Assembly (NCBI GenBank): GCA_036802685.1
Contig: DAIRVS010000004.1
Coordinates: forward strand, 1 to 64,000
DNA: 64,000 nucleotides
Reading direction: 5' to 3'
Source of the DNA: HGW-17 sp938004375
Lineage (GTDB): Bacteria; Myxococcota_A; Polyangia; HGW-17
A program made the translations under genes and the position numbers. Positions 51,746 through 63,754 of the stretch are shown one piece after another (the stretch's first letter is position 1; the number at the start of each line of letters is the position of its first letter). The notes below the pieces were generated by a model. It did no database searches and was not told the DNA's origin. It saw nothing but the letters and a program-made list of their open reading frames with translations.

Positions 51746-53476
51746 ATGCGAGTTTCCAAACTGGTCGCCAGAACGCTGCGGGAAGATCCCAAGGACGCCC
51801 CGCTTAAAAGCCACAACCTGCTGCTGCGCGGCGGGTACATCCTGCAGGTCGCTGCCGGCATCTACACGATGATGCCCCTGGCCAAGCGCATCGCGCAGAA
51901 GATCGAGCGCATCATCCGCGAGGAGATGAACCGGATCGAGGGCCAGGAGATCACCATGCCGGTGGTCATGCCCCGGGAGCTCTGGGACGAGGCCGGGCGC
52001 TACGAGGCCGTCGGCCCCGAGATGCTCCGCTTCCGCGACCGCAACGGCCAGGACATGCTGCTGGGCATGACCCACGAGGAGCCGGTGGTGCAAGCGGCCC
52101 GCGCCCACATCACCTCCTACCGCCAACTGCCGGTCATGATGTACCAGATCCAGACCAAGTTCCGCGACGAGGCCCGCTCCCGCGGCGGCCTGATCCGGGT
52201 GCGCGAGTTCACGATGAAGGACGCCTACTCCTTCCACGCCACCCATGAGGACATGCTGGCCTATTACGACCGCTGCCACGCCGCCTACGGGCGCATCTTC
52301 CGCCGGGCCGGCCTGGTCCACTTCGTCGACGTCGAGAGCGACACCGGCATGATGGGCGGCGGCATGTCCCACGAGTTCATGTTCCTGACCGACGTGGGCG
52401 AGGACACCCTGTTCCTCTGCGACGGCTGCGGCTACCGCGCGAACCGCGAGGTGGCCCGCTTCGCCTTCTCCCCCGCCGGTGGGGCCGAGCCGGCCCCGTT
52501 GGAGAAGGTCGCCACCCCCGGCATGAAGACGATCGAGGAGGTCTCGACGTTCCTCGGCGTGCAGGCGGCCGACACCGCCAAGGCCGTGCTCTACGTCCAC
52601 GACAAGAAGGACTTCGTGTTCGTGCTGATCCGCGGCGACTTCGAGGTCAACGAGACGAAGCTGGCTAAGATCCTGGGCAAGGGCGAGCTCAGGCCGGCCC
52701 AGGACGAGGAGATCCGCGCCCTGGGGGCGGTGCCCGGCTACGCCAGCCCGCTGGGTCTGGACACCACGAAGTTCACCCTCCTCGTGGACGAGACCGTCCT
52801 GCGCTCGGCCAACCTGGTGACGGGGGCCAACGAGGAGGGCTTCCACGTGCGCAACTTCAACGCCGCCCGGGACCTGAAGGGCGGACGCCCGGTGGAGCTC
52901 GCCACCCCCCGCGAGGGGGACGCCTGCAGCGCCTGCGGCGCCCCGTTGCGCGTCTCCCGCGGCATCGAGATCGGGAACATCTTCCAGTTGGGGACCAAGT
53001 ACTCCGCTCCCATGCGCTGCGAGTTCCTGGACGCCGACGGCAAGAGCCGGCCGATGATCATGGGTTGTTACGGCATCGGCGTGGGTCGTCTGCTGGCCTC
53101 GGTGATCGAGGAGCACAACGACGCCTACGGACCGATCTGGCCGATCTCCATCGCCCCCTACGAGGTGCACGTGTGCGTGCTCGACGCCCAGAAGGGCGGC
53201 GTGGGGGAGGCGGCCGCCGGGCTCGTGGAGAAGCTGGAGGCGGCCGGGGTCGAGGTTCTGGTGGACGACCGCAACGAGAAGGCCGGCGTCCAGTTCGCCG
53301 ACGCCGATCTGTTCGGCGTGCCCCTGCGGCTGATCCTCTCGCCGCGGAACCTGGCCCAGGGCATGGTGGAGTTCAAGCTCCGCGGCCGCAAGGAGAGCGA
53401 GATGTGGCCCGTCGACGAGGTCCCCGCCCGCCTGGCCGAGGTGATCGCCCGTGAAAAAGCGAAATATCTGGATTAA
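51746..53476 (+). CDS. proS: Prolyl-tRNA synthetase (bacterial type)
   Basis: 576 residues, normal for the bacterial ProRS with an editing insert. Class II motifs are visible: GIYTMMPLAKRIAQKIERII and M-P-V-V-M-P in the first part, motif 2 as Q-I-Q-T-K-F-R-D-E-A-R-S-R-G-G-L, and motif 3 as C-Y-G-I-G-V-G-R. The YbaK-like insert (about 225-390) includes EVSTFLGVQAADTAKAVLYV. A C-terminal anticodon-binding domain follows (V-L-V-D-D-R...K). It probably leads the long plus-strand run behind it. Confidence 0.97.
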   Translation: MRVSKLVARTLREDPKDAPLKSHNLLLRGGYILQVAAGIYTMMPLAKRIAQKIERIIREEMNRIEGQEITMPVVMPRELWDEAGRYEAVGPEMLRFRDRNGQDMLLGMTHEEPVVQAARAHITSYRQLPVMMYQIQTKFRDEARSRGGLIRVREFTMKDAYSFHATHEDMLAYYDRCHAAYGRIFRRAGLVHFVDVESDTGMMGGGMSHEFMFLTDVGEDTLFLCDGCGYRANREVARFAFSPAGGAEPAPLEKVATPGMKTIEEVSTFLGVQAADTAKAVLYVHDKKDFVFVLIRGDFEVNETKLAKILGKGELRPAQDEEIRALGAVPGYASPLGLDTTKFTLLVDETVLRSANLVTGANEEGFHVRNFNAARDLKGGRPVELATPREGDACSACGAPLRVSRGIEIGNIFQLGTKYSAPMRCEFLDADGKSRPMIMGCYGIGVGRLLASVIEEHNDAYGPIWPISIAPYEVHVCVLDAQKGGVGEAAAGLVEKLEAAGVEVLVDDRNEKAGVQFADADLFGVPLRLILSPRNLAQGMVEFKLRGRKESEMWPVDEVPARLAEVIAREKAKYLD

Positions 53477-54149
53477 GCCCATATCCCGCATCCTCCGCTG
53501 CTGGGGGATCACCTGCGCCGTGGGCGGCGTGGTCCTCATGGCCTGGGTCCTTCTGTCTTCGCCTCCGACGATCGGTCACACGCGCCGGAATCTCGCCACC
53601 GAGCTCTCCCGGCTGGGCTTCTCGGTGGCCGAGTCTGACATCGTGGTGGCCGGCGGCCTGCCCCGGGACGGGGCCCGGTGGGCCACCCATGAGAGGACCG
53701 TGGTGTTCCTGGGGGCGGGGCGGCTCAGCCGCAGGCTGGACCTGTGGGCGGTCCGGGCGGAGTTGTCCCCCGGGGGCGTGCCCCTCGCGCTGCGGGATCT
53801 GCGGAACCTCAGCGGCACCTTCTGGCACAACGAGCGCCAGGCGGCGGTCGGTGCGAAGTGGGCACTGTGGCCATCGCCGGCCATGCCCGGTCTTTTTCAC
53901 CTGGTCTGGCTCCCCGACCCAAACCGCCGGTTCGGGCTGCGGGTGACCCCTGCCCCCGAGGACGCCGCCGTCGCGCTCACGGAGGGACACGCCCGGATCT
54001 CGGGGACCGTCGCCGGGCGCCCGGTCGAGGTGCGCGTGGACCTGCAAACCGGGGAGGTCCTGACCCGTGGAGACGTCACGGCCTCCCTCGCCGAGGGGGA
54101 GGCGCCCGCGGGCCACGCCCGGCTTGCCGGACCCACGAAAGTCAGGTAG
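53451..54149 (+). CDS. Membrane-anchored protein (unknown)
   Basis: 232 residues. It starts at a GTG inside the last 26 bases of proS, so translation is coupled. One N-terminal helix (about 18-38, WGITCAVGGVVLMAWVLLSS) anchors a beta-rich domain. The domain alternates short strands (VVFLGAGRLSRRLDLWAVRA) without Cys or obvious catalytic residues. It is not recognised. Neighbours suggest an envelope role. Confidence 0.65.
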   Translation: MKKRNIWIKPISRILRCWGITCAVGGVVLMAWVLLSSPPTIGHTRRNLATELSRLGFSVAESDIVVAGGLPRDGARWATHERTVVFLGAGRLSRRLDLWAVRAELSPGGVPLALRDLRNLSGTFWHNERQAAVGAKWALWPSPAMPGLFHLVWLPDPNRRFGLRVTPAPEDAAVALTEGHARISGTVAGRPVEVRVDLQTGEVLTRGDVTASLAEGEAPAGHARLAGPTKVR

Positions 54150-54170
54150 GGTGGGCTGCGAGGAGACCCC

Positions 54171-55273
54171 ATGACCCCCGTCGAGATCGCCATCACCGCA
54201 GCCGCGTTTCTCACGTTCATCATGATGGTGTTCATTTTCATGTTCTTCACGACCACCGGTCTGGGCAAGCGCAAGGAGCGCGAGTTCACGTTCGCCGGGA
54301 CCGAGGAGCTGCACGACCTGTATGCGCAGGTCCCCGGCGCCTGCCCCGAGGCCTATGCGATCCCCGGGGTCAACGCCCTCCTCGAACAGATCCGCCAGGC
54401 CGTGGCCGACGGCCAACTGTTGCGGGCCCGGGTGCTGGCCACGCTGGTGGGGGAGCTCAAACAGGAGCCTGACTTCTGTCCGCGGGAGCTGCGTCAGGTG
54501 CTGCTGCCGGATCTGCACCAACTGAAGATCCCGGTGAGCGCGGCATTGATCGCCTCCCGGGTGGCCCACCCGGCCATGCGATCCCCCCTGACGCCGGTGC
54601 TGGCCACCCTGGCCGGTCCGCTGCTCTCGGACCAGAGCGAGCCGCTGGCCGCCTACGACCTGCGCGGGGAGCACCGCGCGGCCAACCGGCGCCGGCTGGA
54701 GCCCGTCGTGGACATGGTCTATCAACTGAGCCGGCTGCTGCTCACCTTCGAACCCGAGTTGTTCTACGTCGAGGAGGAGCTGGACCTGATCCACGTGCAG
54801 GGTCAACAACTGGGCGCCTGGATGCCGGCGCTGCTCGTCGGGGGTCGTTTCCTCGCGCGCCCGCCCGAGCAGCAACTGGTGCTCGTCGCGCGCAAGTTGG
54901 CCCTGTTCCGGCCCGAGTTCCGCATCCTGACGGCGGTTCCCACCGAAGAGTCCTTCCTCGAGCTGGCCGGCCCCCTCGAACACCTGGCTTCGGGCCGGGA
55001 GGACCGGATCCTGGGCTGGAACCTGGTGCAGGCGACCTCCCGGGAGCGGTGCGTCCAGGCCCTCGGAATCCTGGGCCCCGTCGGTCCCGAGGTGCTGCTC
55101 CAATGGCGCAAGGGCGCGCTCCTCACCTGTTCGCGGCTGGCGTTGCTGGTGACGGCCCAGTGGACGCCTCTGCGGAACATCCTGGCCGAGGAGAATGATC
55201 CCGGGGTGCGGGTGGATCTGATGTCCTTTCTGGCCGGGGATCATTTTCACGAGTCCCTCCTGCAGTTGCGGTC

Positions 55274-55277
<4 letters not shown>
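54171..55277 (+). CDS. Membrane-anchored helical protein (unknown)
   Basis: 368 residues. One hydrophobic N-terminal helix (about 6-28) is followed by a long helical cytoplasmic part rich in Leu and Gln (LYAQVPGACPEAYAIPGVNA, LLRARVLATLVGELKQEPDF). No motif fits a named family. Its stop overlaps the ATG of the histidine kinase gene, so the two proteins are probably partners. Confidence 0.65.
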
Positions 55278-57535
<2,258 letters not shown>

Positions 57536-57549
57536 CGGAGGGCAAAAAC

Positions 57550-59535
57550 ATGAAACGCTGTCTCGGAATCCTGATCCTGCTGGCGCTCGCGTCCTGCGAC
57601 GACGATCCGTCGAACCACGGCACGAACAACGTCAACAACACCAACAACACCAACAACCAGGACCTGCCGCCGCCCCTGTGCCAGAGCGCGACGGGGGGCG
57701 CGGTGACCTTCACGGACGTCTCGGCCGAGGCCGGGATCGATCCCGACGGCGCCCACCTGCTGGGCAACCGCCTCGGGGCGGTGGACCTCGACGGAGACGG
57801 TTATCCCGAGCTCGTCGTCCACACCGGGGACGGCTACAACCGGGACGCGGCCGACGCCCAGGATTTCCAGCGGAAGAAGCGCGTGTTGCGCAACATGGAG
57901 GACCCACAGAACCCCGGACGCCGGATCTTCGTCGAGCACACCTCGGCGTCGGGCTACGACACCGTGCCGGGTACCGAAGAGGGCGGTCGGGGCGCCAGTT
58001 TCGCGGTGGCGGGGGACGTGAACGGCGACGGGCACCTGGACCTGGTGTCGGTGGTTTACGCCTCCACCGCCGAGACCGCGGTGGTGGACGACACCACCGT
58101 GCTCCTGGGGGATGGCGCCGGCCACTTCACGCCGGAGGAACGGGACCAGCCCTGGGTGAATGATCTGTATTATTCGGTCACCTCCGCGGCCTTGACGGAC
58201 TACAACCGGGACGGCTCCCTCGACCTCTTCATGGGGTATTCTTACAAGACCTACGGCATCTCGCCGCAGCAGGACCGGCTGTTCCGGAACTCGGGTTCCG
58301 GCGTGTTCGGCGACGTCACCGATTCGGCCGGGCTCACCACCTTCTCCGGCGGGGAGGCCGAGGGCCGCAACCACAAGGCCACCTGGGGGGTCACCGTGTG
58401 CGACATCAACCGGGACGGCTGGCCGGACCTGCTCTCCAGTTCTTACGGTCGTGCGTGGAACCAGTTGTTCCTGGGCGTGGACGGCCGCACGTTCACCGAC
58501 GCGTCGGAGTCCTCGACCTATCGTTCCGACGACGTCGTGGACTACTCCGACAACCAGTTCTATGTCTGCCACTGCATGTATTTTGCTGGTCCCGAGTGTG
58601 ACGAGGTGGAGCCCGGGCAGGCCTTGATTGAATGCTCCAATCAGAACGACTACTGGTACGTGGGAGTCGACGACCAGCCCCACCGCAACGCCGGCAACAC
58701 CTTCACCACCCTGTGCGCGGACTTCGACAACGACGGCGATATGGACGCCTACCATGCCGAGATCCAGCACTGGCACATCGGGAAGAGCTCCGACCCTTCG
58801 CAGTTGCTGCGCAACACCGGTGAGTCTCCGCTGCGCTTCGAGCGTCCCGGGAACGCGGCCACCGGATTGTCCCGCGAGCACGAGATGGTCGATTGGAACG
58901 AGGGGGACATCACGGCCGCCGCTCTGGATTTCGACAACGACGGTCTCCTGGACATCCTGGTGGGCGACTCGGACTATCCGGGCACCAAAGCCCGCCTGTT
59001 CCGCCAGAACCCCGATCACACCTTCGAGGAGGTGGCCGAGGAGCTGGGGCTCATGGCGCCCCGCGCCGGCGGCGTGACTTATTTGGATTATGACCAGGAT
59101 GGAGATCTCGACCTCCTCGTCGGCTTCTCACGCATGCGCTGCGACTCCGGGAACGACTGCATCTTCGACGAGCCACGGGTGCGCCTGTTCCGCAACGAGG
59201 GCGGCTCGACCCGGAACCGGGTCGTCTTCCGACTGCGCGGCGGCGGCGTCTACGGCTTCGCCAACACCTTCGCCATCGGCGCCCAGGTGAGCGTGACCGC
59301 CGGCGGCGTGACCCAGGTGCGAGAATTGATGTCCGCGTACGGGCACTTTGGCATCCTCACGCCCCTGGACCTGTGGTTCGGGCTGGGGGACGAGTGCGCG
59401 ATCGAGCGCGTGGAGATCCGCTGGCCCAATCTCGAGAACACCGTCACCGTGCTCGAGAATGTATCAGCAAATTATATTTATTACCTCGACGAGGTGGAAG
59501 GACTGCTGCAATGGGAAGCGCTGCCCGTCGACTGA
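57550..59535 (+). CDS. FG-GAP/CRTAC1-like lipoprotein with Asn-Asn-x linker
   Basis: 661 residues. Lipobox L-A-S-C (Cys16) followed by three Asp. A short linker of N-N-V, N-N-T, N-N-T units lies at residues 26-36. The mature part has many calcium loops of FG-GAP/VCBS type (D-L-D-G-D-G-Y, D-V-N-G-D-G-H, D-Y-N-R-D-G-S, D-Y-D-Q-D-G-D) that build a beta-propeller. An ASPIC/UnbV-type end is present (V-E-I-R-W-P-N). Likely an exported adhesion or binding protein. The next gene starts within its last 25 bases. Confidence 0.9.
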   Translation: MKRCLGILILLALASCDDDPSNHGTNNVNNTNNTNNQDLPPPLCQSATGGAVTFTDVSAEAGIDPDGAHLLGNRLGAVDLDGDGYPELVVHTGDGYNRDAADAQDFQRKKRVLRNMEDPQNPGRRIFVEHTSASGYDTVPGTEEGGRGASFAVAGDVNGDGHLDLVSVVYASTAETAVVDDTTVLLGDGAGHFTPEERDQPWVNDLYYSVTSAALTDYNRDGSLDLFMGYSYKTYGISPQQDRLFRNSGSGVFGDVTDSAGLTTFSGGEAEGRNHKATWGVTVCDINRDGWPDLLSSSYGRAWNQLFLGVDGRTFTDASESSTYRSDDVVDYSDNQFYVCHCMYFAGPECDEVEPGQALIECSNQNDYWYVGVDDQPHRNAGNTFTTLCADFDNDGDMDAYHAEIQHWHIGKSSDPSQLLRNTGESPLRFERPGNAATGLSREHEMVDWNEGDITAAALDFDNDGLLDILVGDSDYPGTKARLFRQNPDHTFEEVAEELGLMAPRAGGVTYLDYDQDGDLDLLVGFSRMRCDSGNDCIFDEPRVRLFRNEGGSTRNRVVFRLRGGGVYGFANTFAIGAQVSVTAGGVTQVRELMSAYGHFGILTPLDLWFGLGDECAIERVEIRWPNLENTVTVLENVSANYIYYLDEVEGLLQWEALPVD

Positions 59536-61529
59536 TCCTGGTCCTCGCCCTGCTGGTCCCGATCCTGGGCTCGGCGGCCTGCGCCGAGCCCGGCGAGAAG
59601 CACACGCCGGTCGTGCAGGAGTGGCACGAGATGTCCGTGATGTACGTGTTTCCGTCGGTGGTCCTGCCGGGCACGCGCCTGTGGGTCGAGGGAGGCCCGT
59701 TCCCCGACGAGAGCTTCGGCGCCACCGAGGTCCTGCTCGAGGGGACCTTCCACCACGACGACGGCTTCGTCCACGTCTTCGAGAGCCTGCCCGCCGTGCG
59801 TCACCGGGCGGATCGCGTCTACGTGGACCTCTCGGACGAGGTCTTCGGCCGCATCTGCGGGGGAGCTCCGCGTCCGGGTCAGTTGCTGGTGAACGTCCGG
59901 GTCCGCTCCACCTCCCTCTTCTCGGGGCGCGCCTACTCCTCGTCCACCCTCCCGGCCGATCTGGTCACCGCCCTCGAGCTCGCCCCGGAGCTCGCCGCGG
60001 TCCAGGCCGACCCCTTCGTGAGCCTGGAGGGGAAACTGGGCTTCACCGGACGTCGGCTGGTGCTCTCCGAAGAGGAGGGCGTCAGCGTGGCCGTCCTCGA
60101 GGGTTGTCTGCTCCCGGAGGGGGCTGGCGGACCCTGCGAGACGGTCGGCCGGCCGGTGGGTCCCGTGGAGCTGCCCGTCACCGATCCCGACCCCCGCACC
60201 CGGGACGGCGGCTCGGTGGTCCTGCCCTCCTTCGTGTTCGGCGTGCATCCGGCCAACTTTACAGGCACGCTGCGGCTGCGCAACCGCCCGGCCCTGGGAC
60301 CGGAGGCGGACTCCGCGGCCCTGCCGGTCTCGCTGGAGCTGCTCGAGGTGGAACTGACCCAAGTATCCACCGTCCGATCCTCCCTGGGGGGGTACGTGGA
60401 CATCCACGGGCACGCCTTCGCGCCCGCCGCCGAGGGGTGCGCCACGACGTTCTCCCTGCTGGGCACCTGGACCCCCGAGGGCGGTTTGTCCGAGGCGCTG
60501 GACGTGATCTGGATCCCGGAGATCCGAGACGGGGAGCTGGCCCGTCACGTGCTGGACGGGCAGGCGGATCTCGGGGAGGTGCTGGACCTGCGGACCGCCC
60601 GGGGAGTGGTCGAAGCCGATCTGACCGCGCGGGTCTGCTGTGGCGCCGACTGCGAGGAGAGCAACACCGTTCCCATGCGACTCGAGCTCGTGCCCGTCCT
60701 GCAGAAGGTCCAGTTGGTGTATCAGGACAGTTACTACTCGGCGCTGGCCCAGTGGGGGCTCACCGGCGTGGACTCGGCCATCCGGGACCGGGCGCGGCAG
60801 GTCATCCGCGGCCTGTACGAAGGCATCCACCTCGAGATCACCGAGGACGAGATCGCCGACTACCGGCTATACTCCCGCGTGGAGATCCACGGCTTCGACC
60901 CCAACGGCTATGGGTTGCTCGGCTACGACAACTCCCCGGGCAAGGACGTCGGCAACGTGCGCCTGCATGACGTGCTGGGTGGGCACAACGCCCTCACCCA
61001 GGAGGACGGCTATCCGGGCTATGGTGGGGTGTTCCTGCACAGTTTCTTCGGGCTCTCCCTGCATCCACCCGTGGGTCTCACCCCCATGGAAATCGCCGAC
61101 GCGCTGTTCGACCGGGTCTTCGACCCGTTCCGGCCGGACCGCAAGGGGACACCTGTGAACGCCCAGGAGGCGGCCTCCCATACGCCCGTCTCCCACGGCC
61201 CTTCCTGCGCCTCGGTGGGCACCAACCGGCTAGAGCGCGTCGCCTGCGCCGTGTACGTGCTGGGAACCCTGCTGGGCACCACCCTCGCCCATGAGATCGG
61301 CCACAGCCTGGGGCTCGCCCAGCCTTATGTGGACGGGGCCTTCCATAACCCCGGGGACGCGCCCCTGCGCCTGATGGACGCCGGCAACGCGCGGTCCTTC
61401 GTGGAGCGCGCCGGCCTCAGTGAGGCCGGGTTCGAGGCGTTCTGCACCGAGGATTTCCTCTACCTGCGCGATGTCCTTCCGGATCCGGATCGGGAGGGCA
61501 GCGGCACCGGGCGTCCGGCCTGCAACTAG
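59511..61529 (+). CDS. Zinc-metalloprotease-like lipoprotein (HEIGH)
   Basis: 672 residues from the ATG at 59511, inside the end of the FG-GAP gene. Lipobox S-A-A-C (Cys24). The N-terminal part is beta-rich with an IPT/TIG-like segment (VMYVFPSVVLPGTRLWVEGG). The C-terminal domain has H-E-I-G-H-S-L-G-L-A near residue 595, the HExxH(x)5 zinc site of metzincin-type proteases, with a later Met in R-L-M-D-A-G as a possible Met-turn. A third zinc ligand is not clear. It is an envelope or extracellular peptidase candidate. Confidence 0.8.
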   Translation: MGSAARRLILVLALLVPILGSAACAEPGEKHTPVVQEWHEMSVMYVFPSVVLPGTRLWVEGGPFPDESFGATEVLLEGTFHHDDGFVHVFESLPAVRHRADRVYVDLSDEVFGRICGGAPRPGQLLVNVRVRSTSLFSGRAYSSSTLPADLVTALELAPELAAVQADPFVSLEGKLGFTGRRLVLSEEEGVSVAVLEGCLLPEGAGGPCETVGRPVGPVELPVTDPDPRTRDGGSVVLPSFVFGVHPANFTGTLRLRNRPALGPEADSAALPVSLELLEVELTQVSTVRSSLGGYVDIHGHAFAPAAEGCATTFSLLGTWTPEGGLSEALDVIWIPEIRDGELARHVLDGQADLGEVLDLRTARGVVEADLTARVCCGADCEESNTVPMRLELVPVLQKVQLVYQDSYYSALAQWGLTGVDSAIRDRARQVIRGLYEGIHLEITEDEIADYRLYSRVEIHGFDPNGYGLLGYDNSPGKDVGNVRLHDVLGGHNALTQEDGYPGYGGVFLHSFFGLSLHPPVGLTPMEIADALFDRVFDPFRPDRKGTPVNAQEAASHTPVSHGPSCASVGTNRLERVACAVYVLGTLLGTTLAHEIGHSLGLAQPYVDGAFHNPGDAPLRLMDAGNARSFVERAGLSEAGFEAFCTEDFLYLRDVLPDPDREGSGTGRPACN

Positions 61530-61551
61530 GCCCAGGAGTCGGGAAGACAAC

Positions 61552-62589
61552 GTGCGCCGGTCCCTGCCGCTCCTGCTCCTGCTGATGTCCGCCTGCGACT
61601 GGTTCGGCGCCCGCCAGGAGAAGCCCGCCCCGGAGAAGCCCGTCCGTTTCTCCGAGGATCCGGCCTACCTGGCCCTGGTCCGGGACAGCATGACCCGGGA
61701 ACGCGGGCCGTGGGATCGCTACCTCTCGGCGGGGGGCAACCTGGTGCGGGACGGCCGCCGGTTCAAGGCTTACGTCTTCTTGCGCCAGGGAATCTCCATC
61801 CAGCAGATGCAGAGCGTGCTGGTTCTGGGGAAGACCGAGCTGGTCTCCGGGGAGTCGCCCGTGGCCGCGACCCGGGAGCTCGACGGCACCATGCACGAGC
61901 TGCACCTGGTCCGGCTCGGTCCGGTCTTCGACCAGCACTTGCTGTTCACCACCCTGGGGCGCCAGGTGTCGGGCTACCAGGTCATCACCAGCGTCTATTG
62001 GGACGTGCACGAGGTGCTGGGAGGACGCTGGGGGTTTCGCGAGGTGTGGAAGGTCTCCCACGTCTATGACCCGACGATCCCGGAGAGTTATTCGCCGCCG
62101 GACTTTCATTACTGGGATGTGGACGACGACGGCGTGCAGGAGATCGTCGTCACCAACCCGTGGAAGGGGGCGCCGCCGCCCTGGCGGTACCGCTGGGCGG
62201 TCTTTCGGTGGCACCCACCCACCCGCCGCCTCATCCCGTTGCGGGGGCTGGCCCTGTTCCCCTTCCGTGACCAGGAGCCTGACTGGCTGGTATGGTCCGT
62301 CCTCGAGCAGCAGCGGATGCAGCAGACCGACGAGCTCGTCCGCGCCTTCGCCACGACCCCCTCCTGCGACCCGTCTCCCGCGCTGCTGCAGGCGCTGGCC
62401 TATTTCCCCGGCCAGCCGGAGGGTGCCCCGGTGATTCTGCACCGCGACGAGCGGTCCTGCCGGCTCCAGGCGGACCTCGTCTCGGCCAAGGAGCGGATGC
62501 GCATGGAGGTGGAGTTGGTCGCGGACGTCACGCCGTTCATGACCCGGTGGCGGATCTGCCGCATCCAGTTGTTCCGGATCAGGCGTTGA
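61552..62589 (+). CDS. Lipoprotein with calcium-like loop, paralogue of the 45647 gene
   Basis: 345 residues from the GTG at 61552. Lipobox L-M-S-A-C (Cys15), followed by Asp-Trp-Phe. The loop W-D-V-D-D-D-G-V-Q-E-I-V-V-T near residue 200 matches the calcium loop of the lipoprotein at 45647. The rest is beta-rich. Function unknown. It overlaps the opposite-strand kinase gene by 11 bases at its 3' end. Confidence 0.75.
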   Translation: MRRSLPLLLLLMSACDWFGARQEKPAPEKPVRFSEDPAYLALVRDSMTRERGPWDRYLSAGGNLVRDGRRFKAYVFLRQGISIQQMQSVLVLGKTELVSGESPVAATRELDGTMHELHLVRLGPVFDQHLLFTTLGRQVSGYQVITSVYWDVHEVLGGRWGFREVWKVSHVYDPTIPESYSPPDFHYWDVDDDGVQEIVVTNPWKGAPPPWRYRWAVFRWHPPTRRLIPLRGLALFPFRDQEPDWLVWSVLEQQRMQQTDELVRAFATTPSCDPSPALLQALAYFPGQPEGAPVILHRDERSCRLQADLVSAKERMRMEVELVADVTPFMTRWRICRIQLFRIRR

Positions 62590-63754
62590 AGTGCATCTCG
62601 GCGGCTGACGGACACAAGGTGCACACGATGCCCTGGATGATCTGATCCTGGACCACCGGGGAGATCCACAAATAGAGGGAGGTGCCCGAGACGGGGCAGG
62701 AGGTGATCCGCCCGGTCTCGAGGGCGTCCTCGAGGTTGCCCAGGATCTGAGGGGAGAAGAACGCCAGGGGGGTCACATGGAAGCGCTGGCCGATCAGGCC
62801 GTCCCCCAGCCACTTCCGGGCGGACTCGTTGACCCAGGTGACGACCATGCGGGTGTCCAGGAACAGCATGCCGAAGGGATGCTGGATGAAGGCGGCCTGC
62901 AGGTCGAAGGGCGGGGGAGGTCCGGGTTCGGGGACGCGGGCGGGGATGGGGCCGGACTCCGCCTCCGGGGCGCCGTCGCTGCAGGCGAGATCCCCGAGGG
63001 TGAGCAGCCGGTCCCGCGGGGCGAAGGACAGCAGGCCGAACAGGAAGGCGGCCAGTTTGGGCGAGATCGTCCGGCGCTCCAGCGGGAGGTTCAGTTCGCC
63101 GGACTGGTGGAACACCGGCAGCACGCCGAACGTGAGCTCGTGCAGCAGCACGCCCAGCGCGAAGGCGTCGGCCCCGGCGTTGGGCATGCCGCCCGAGAAG
63201 ATCTCGGGGGGCAGGTATTCGCGGGTGACGTTCATGGCGAGCCAGTCGTCGAGGCGCCGCATGGGCACGAAGTCCAACACCACCACCCAGGGATCCCGGG
63301 GACCCTTGGTGAGGAAGATGTTCTCCGGCTTGATGTCTCCGTGGAGCATGTTCCGGTCGTGGATGGTCCGCAGGCAGGAGGCGACCTGGGCGCCGACGGA
63401 CCGGATGAAGAACTCGGACAGTTCCCGGTGTCCTGAGATGTGCCGCGCCAGGCTCTCCCCCTCCAGGAGGTCCATCACCCAGTAGGGCCCGAGCTCGGGG
63501 TCTTCCCCAAAGTCCAGGGTCCGGACCAGGTGCGGGTGCGTGAACTGCAGTCCGAAGCGGGCGCCGGCGAGGAAGTGCTGGACCTGGTCAGGCTGCAGCG
63601 GGCCCTCCTTGCGCAGGAGGATCTTCACGGCCACACTCCGGTGCTCGGCGGTGTCCTCGGCCTCGAACACGGCGGAGAGGCCGCCGGTCCCGGCCAGCCG
63701 GACGAGCCGGTACCGGTTCTGCAGGGTGCGGGGAATCTCGAAGATCGGGTTCAT
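62579..63754 (-). CDS. Atypical Ser/Thr protein kinase with PAS-like C-terminus
   Basis: 391 residues. The kinase fold is clear: G-T-G-G-L-S-A-V-F at 22-30, V-A-V-K44, H138-G-D-I-K-P-E-N145, and E-Y-L-P-P-E-I (activation segment). The DFG site reads D161-F-V, and the usual helix-C Glu is replaced (FLAGARFGLQF). These changes leave the catalytic Asp and Lys but make full activity uncertain. About 285-385 is PAS-like (FGMLFLDTRMVVTWVNESAR). It is cytoplasmic. Its ATG overlaps the stop of the preceding gene (ATGA). Confidence 0.85.
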   Translation of the reverse strand: MNPIFEIPRTLQNRYRLVRLAGTGGLSAVFEAEDTAEHRSVAVKILLRKEGPLQPDQVQHFLAGARFGLQFTHPHLVRTLDFGEDPELGPYWVMDLLEGESLARHISGHRELSEFFIRSVGAQVASCLRTIHDRNMLHGDIKPENIFLTKGPRDPWVVVLDFVPMRRLDDWLAMNVTREYLPPEIFSGGMPNAGADAFALGVLLHELTFGVLPVFHQSGELNLPLERRTISPKLAAFLFGLLSFAPRDRLLTLGDLACSDGAPEAESGPIPARVPEPGPPPPFDLQAAFIQHPFGMLFLDTRMVVTWVNESARKWLGDGLIGQRFHVTPLAFFSPQILGNLEDALETGRITSCPVSGTSLYLWISPVVQDQIIQGIVCTLCPSAAEMHFNA

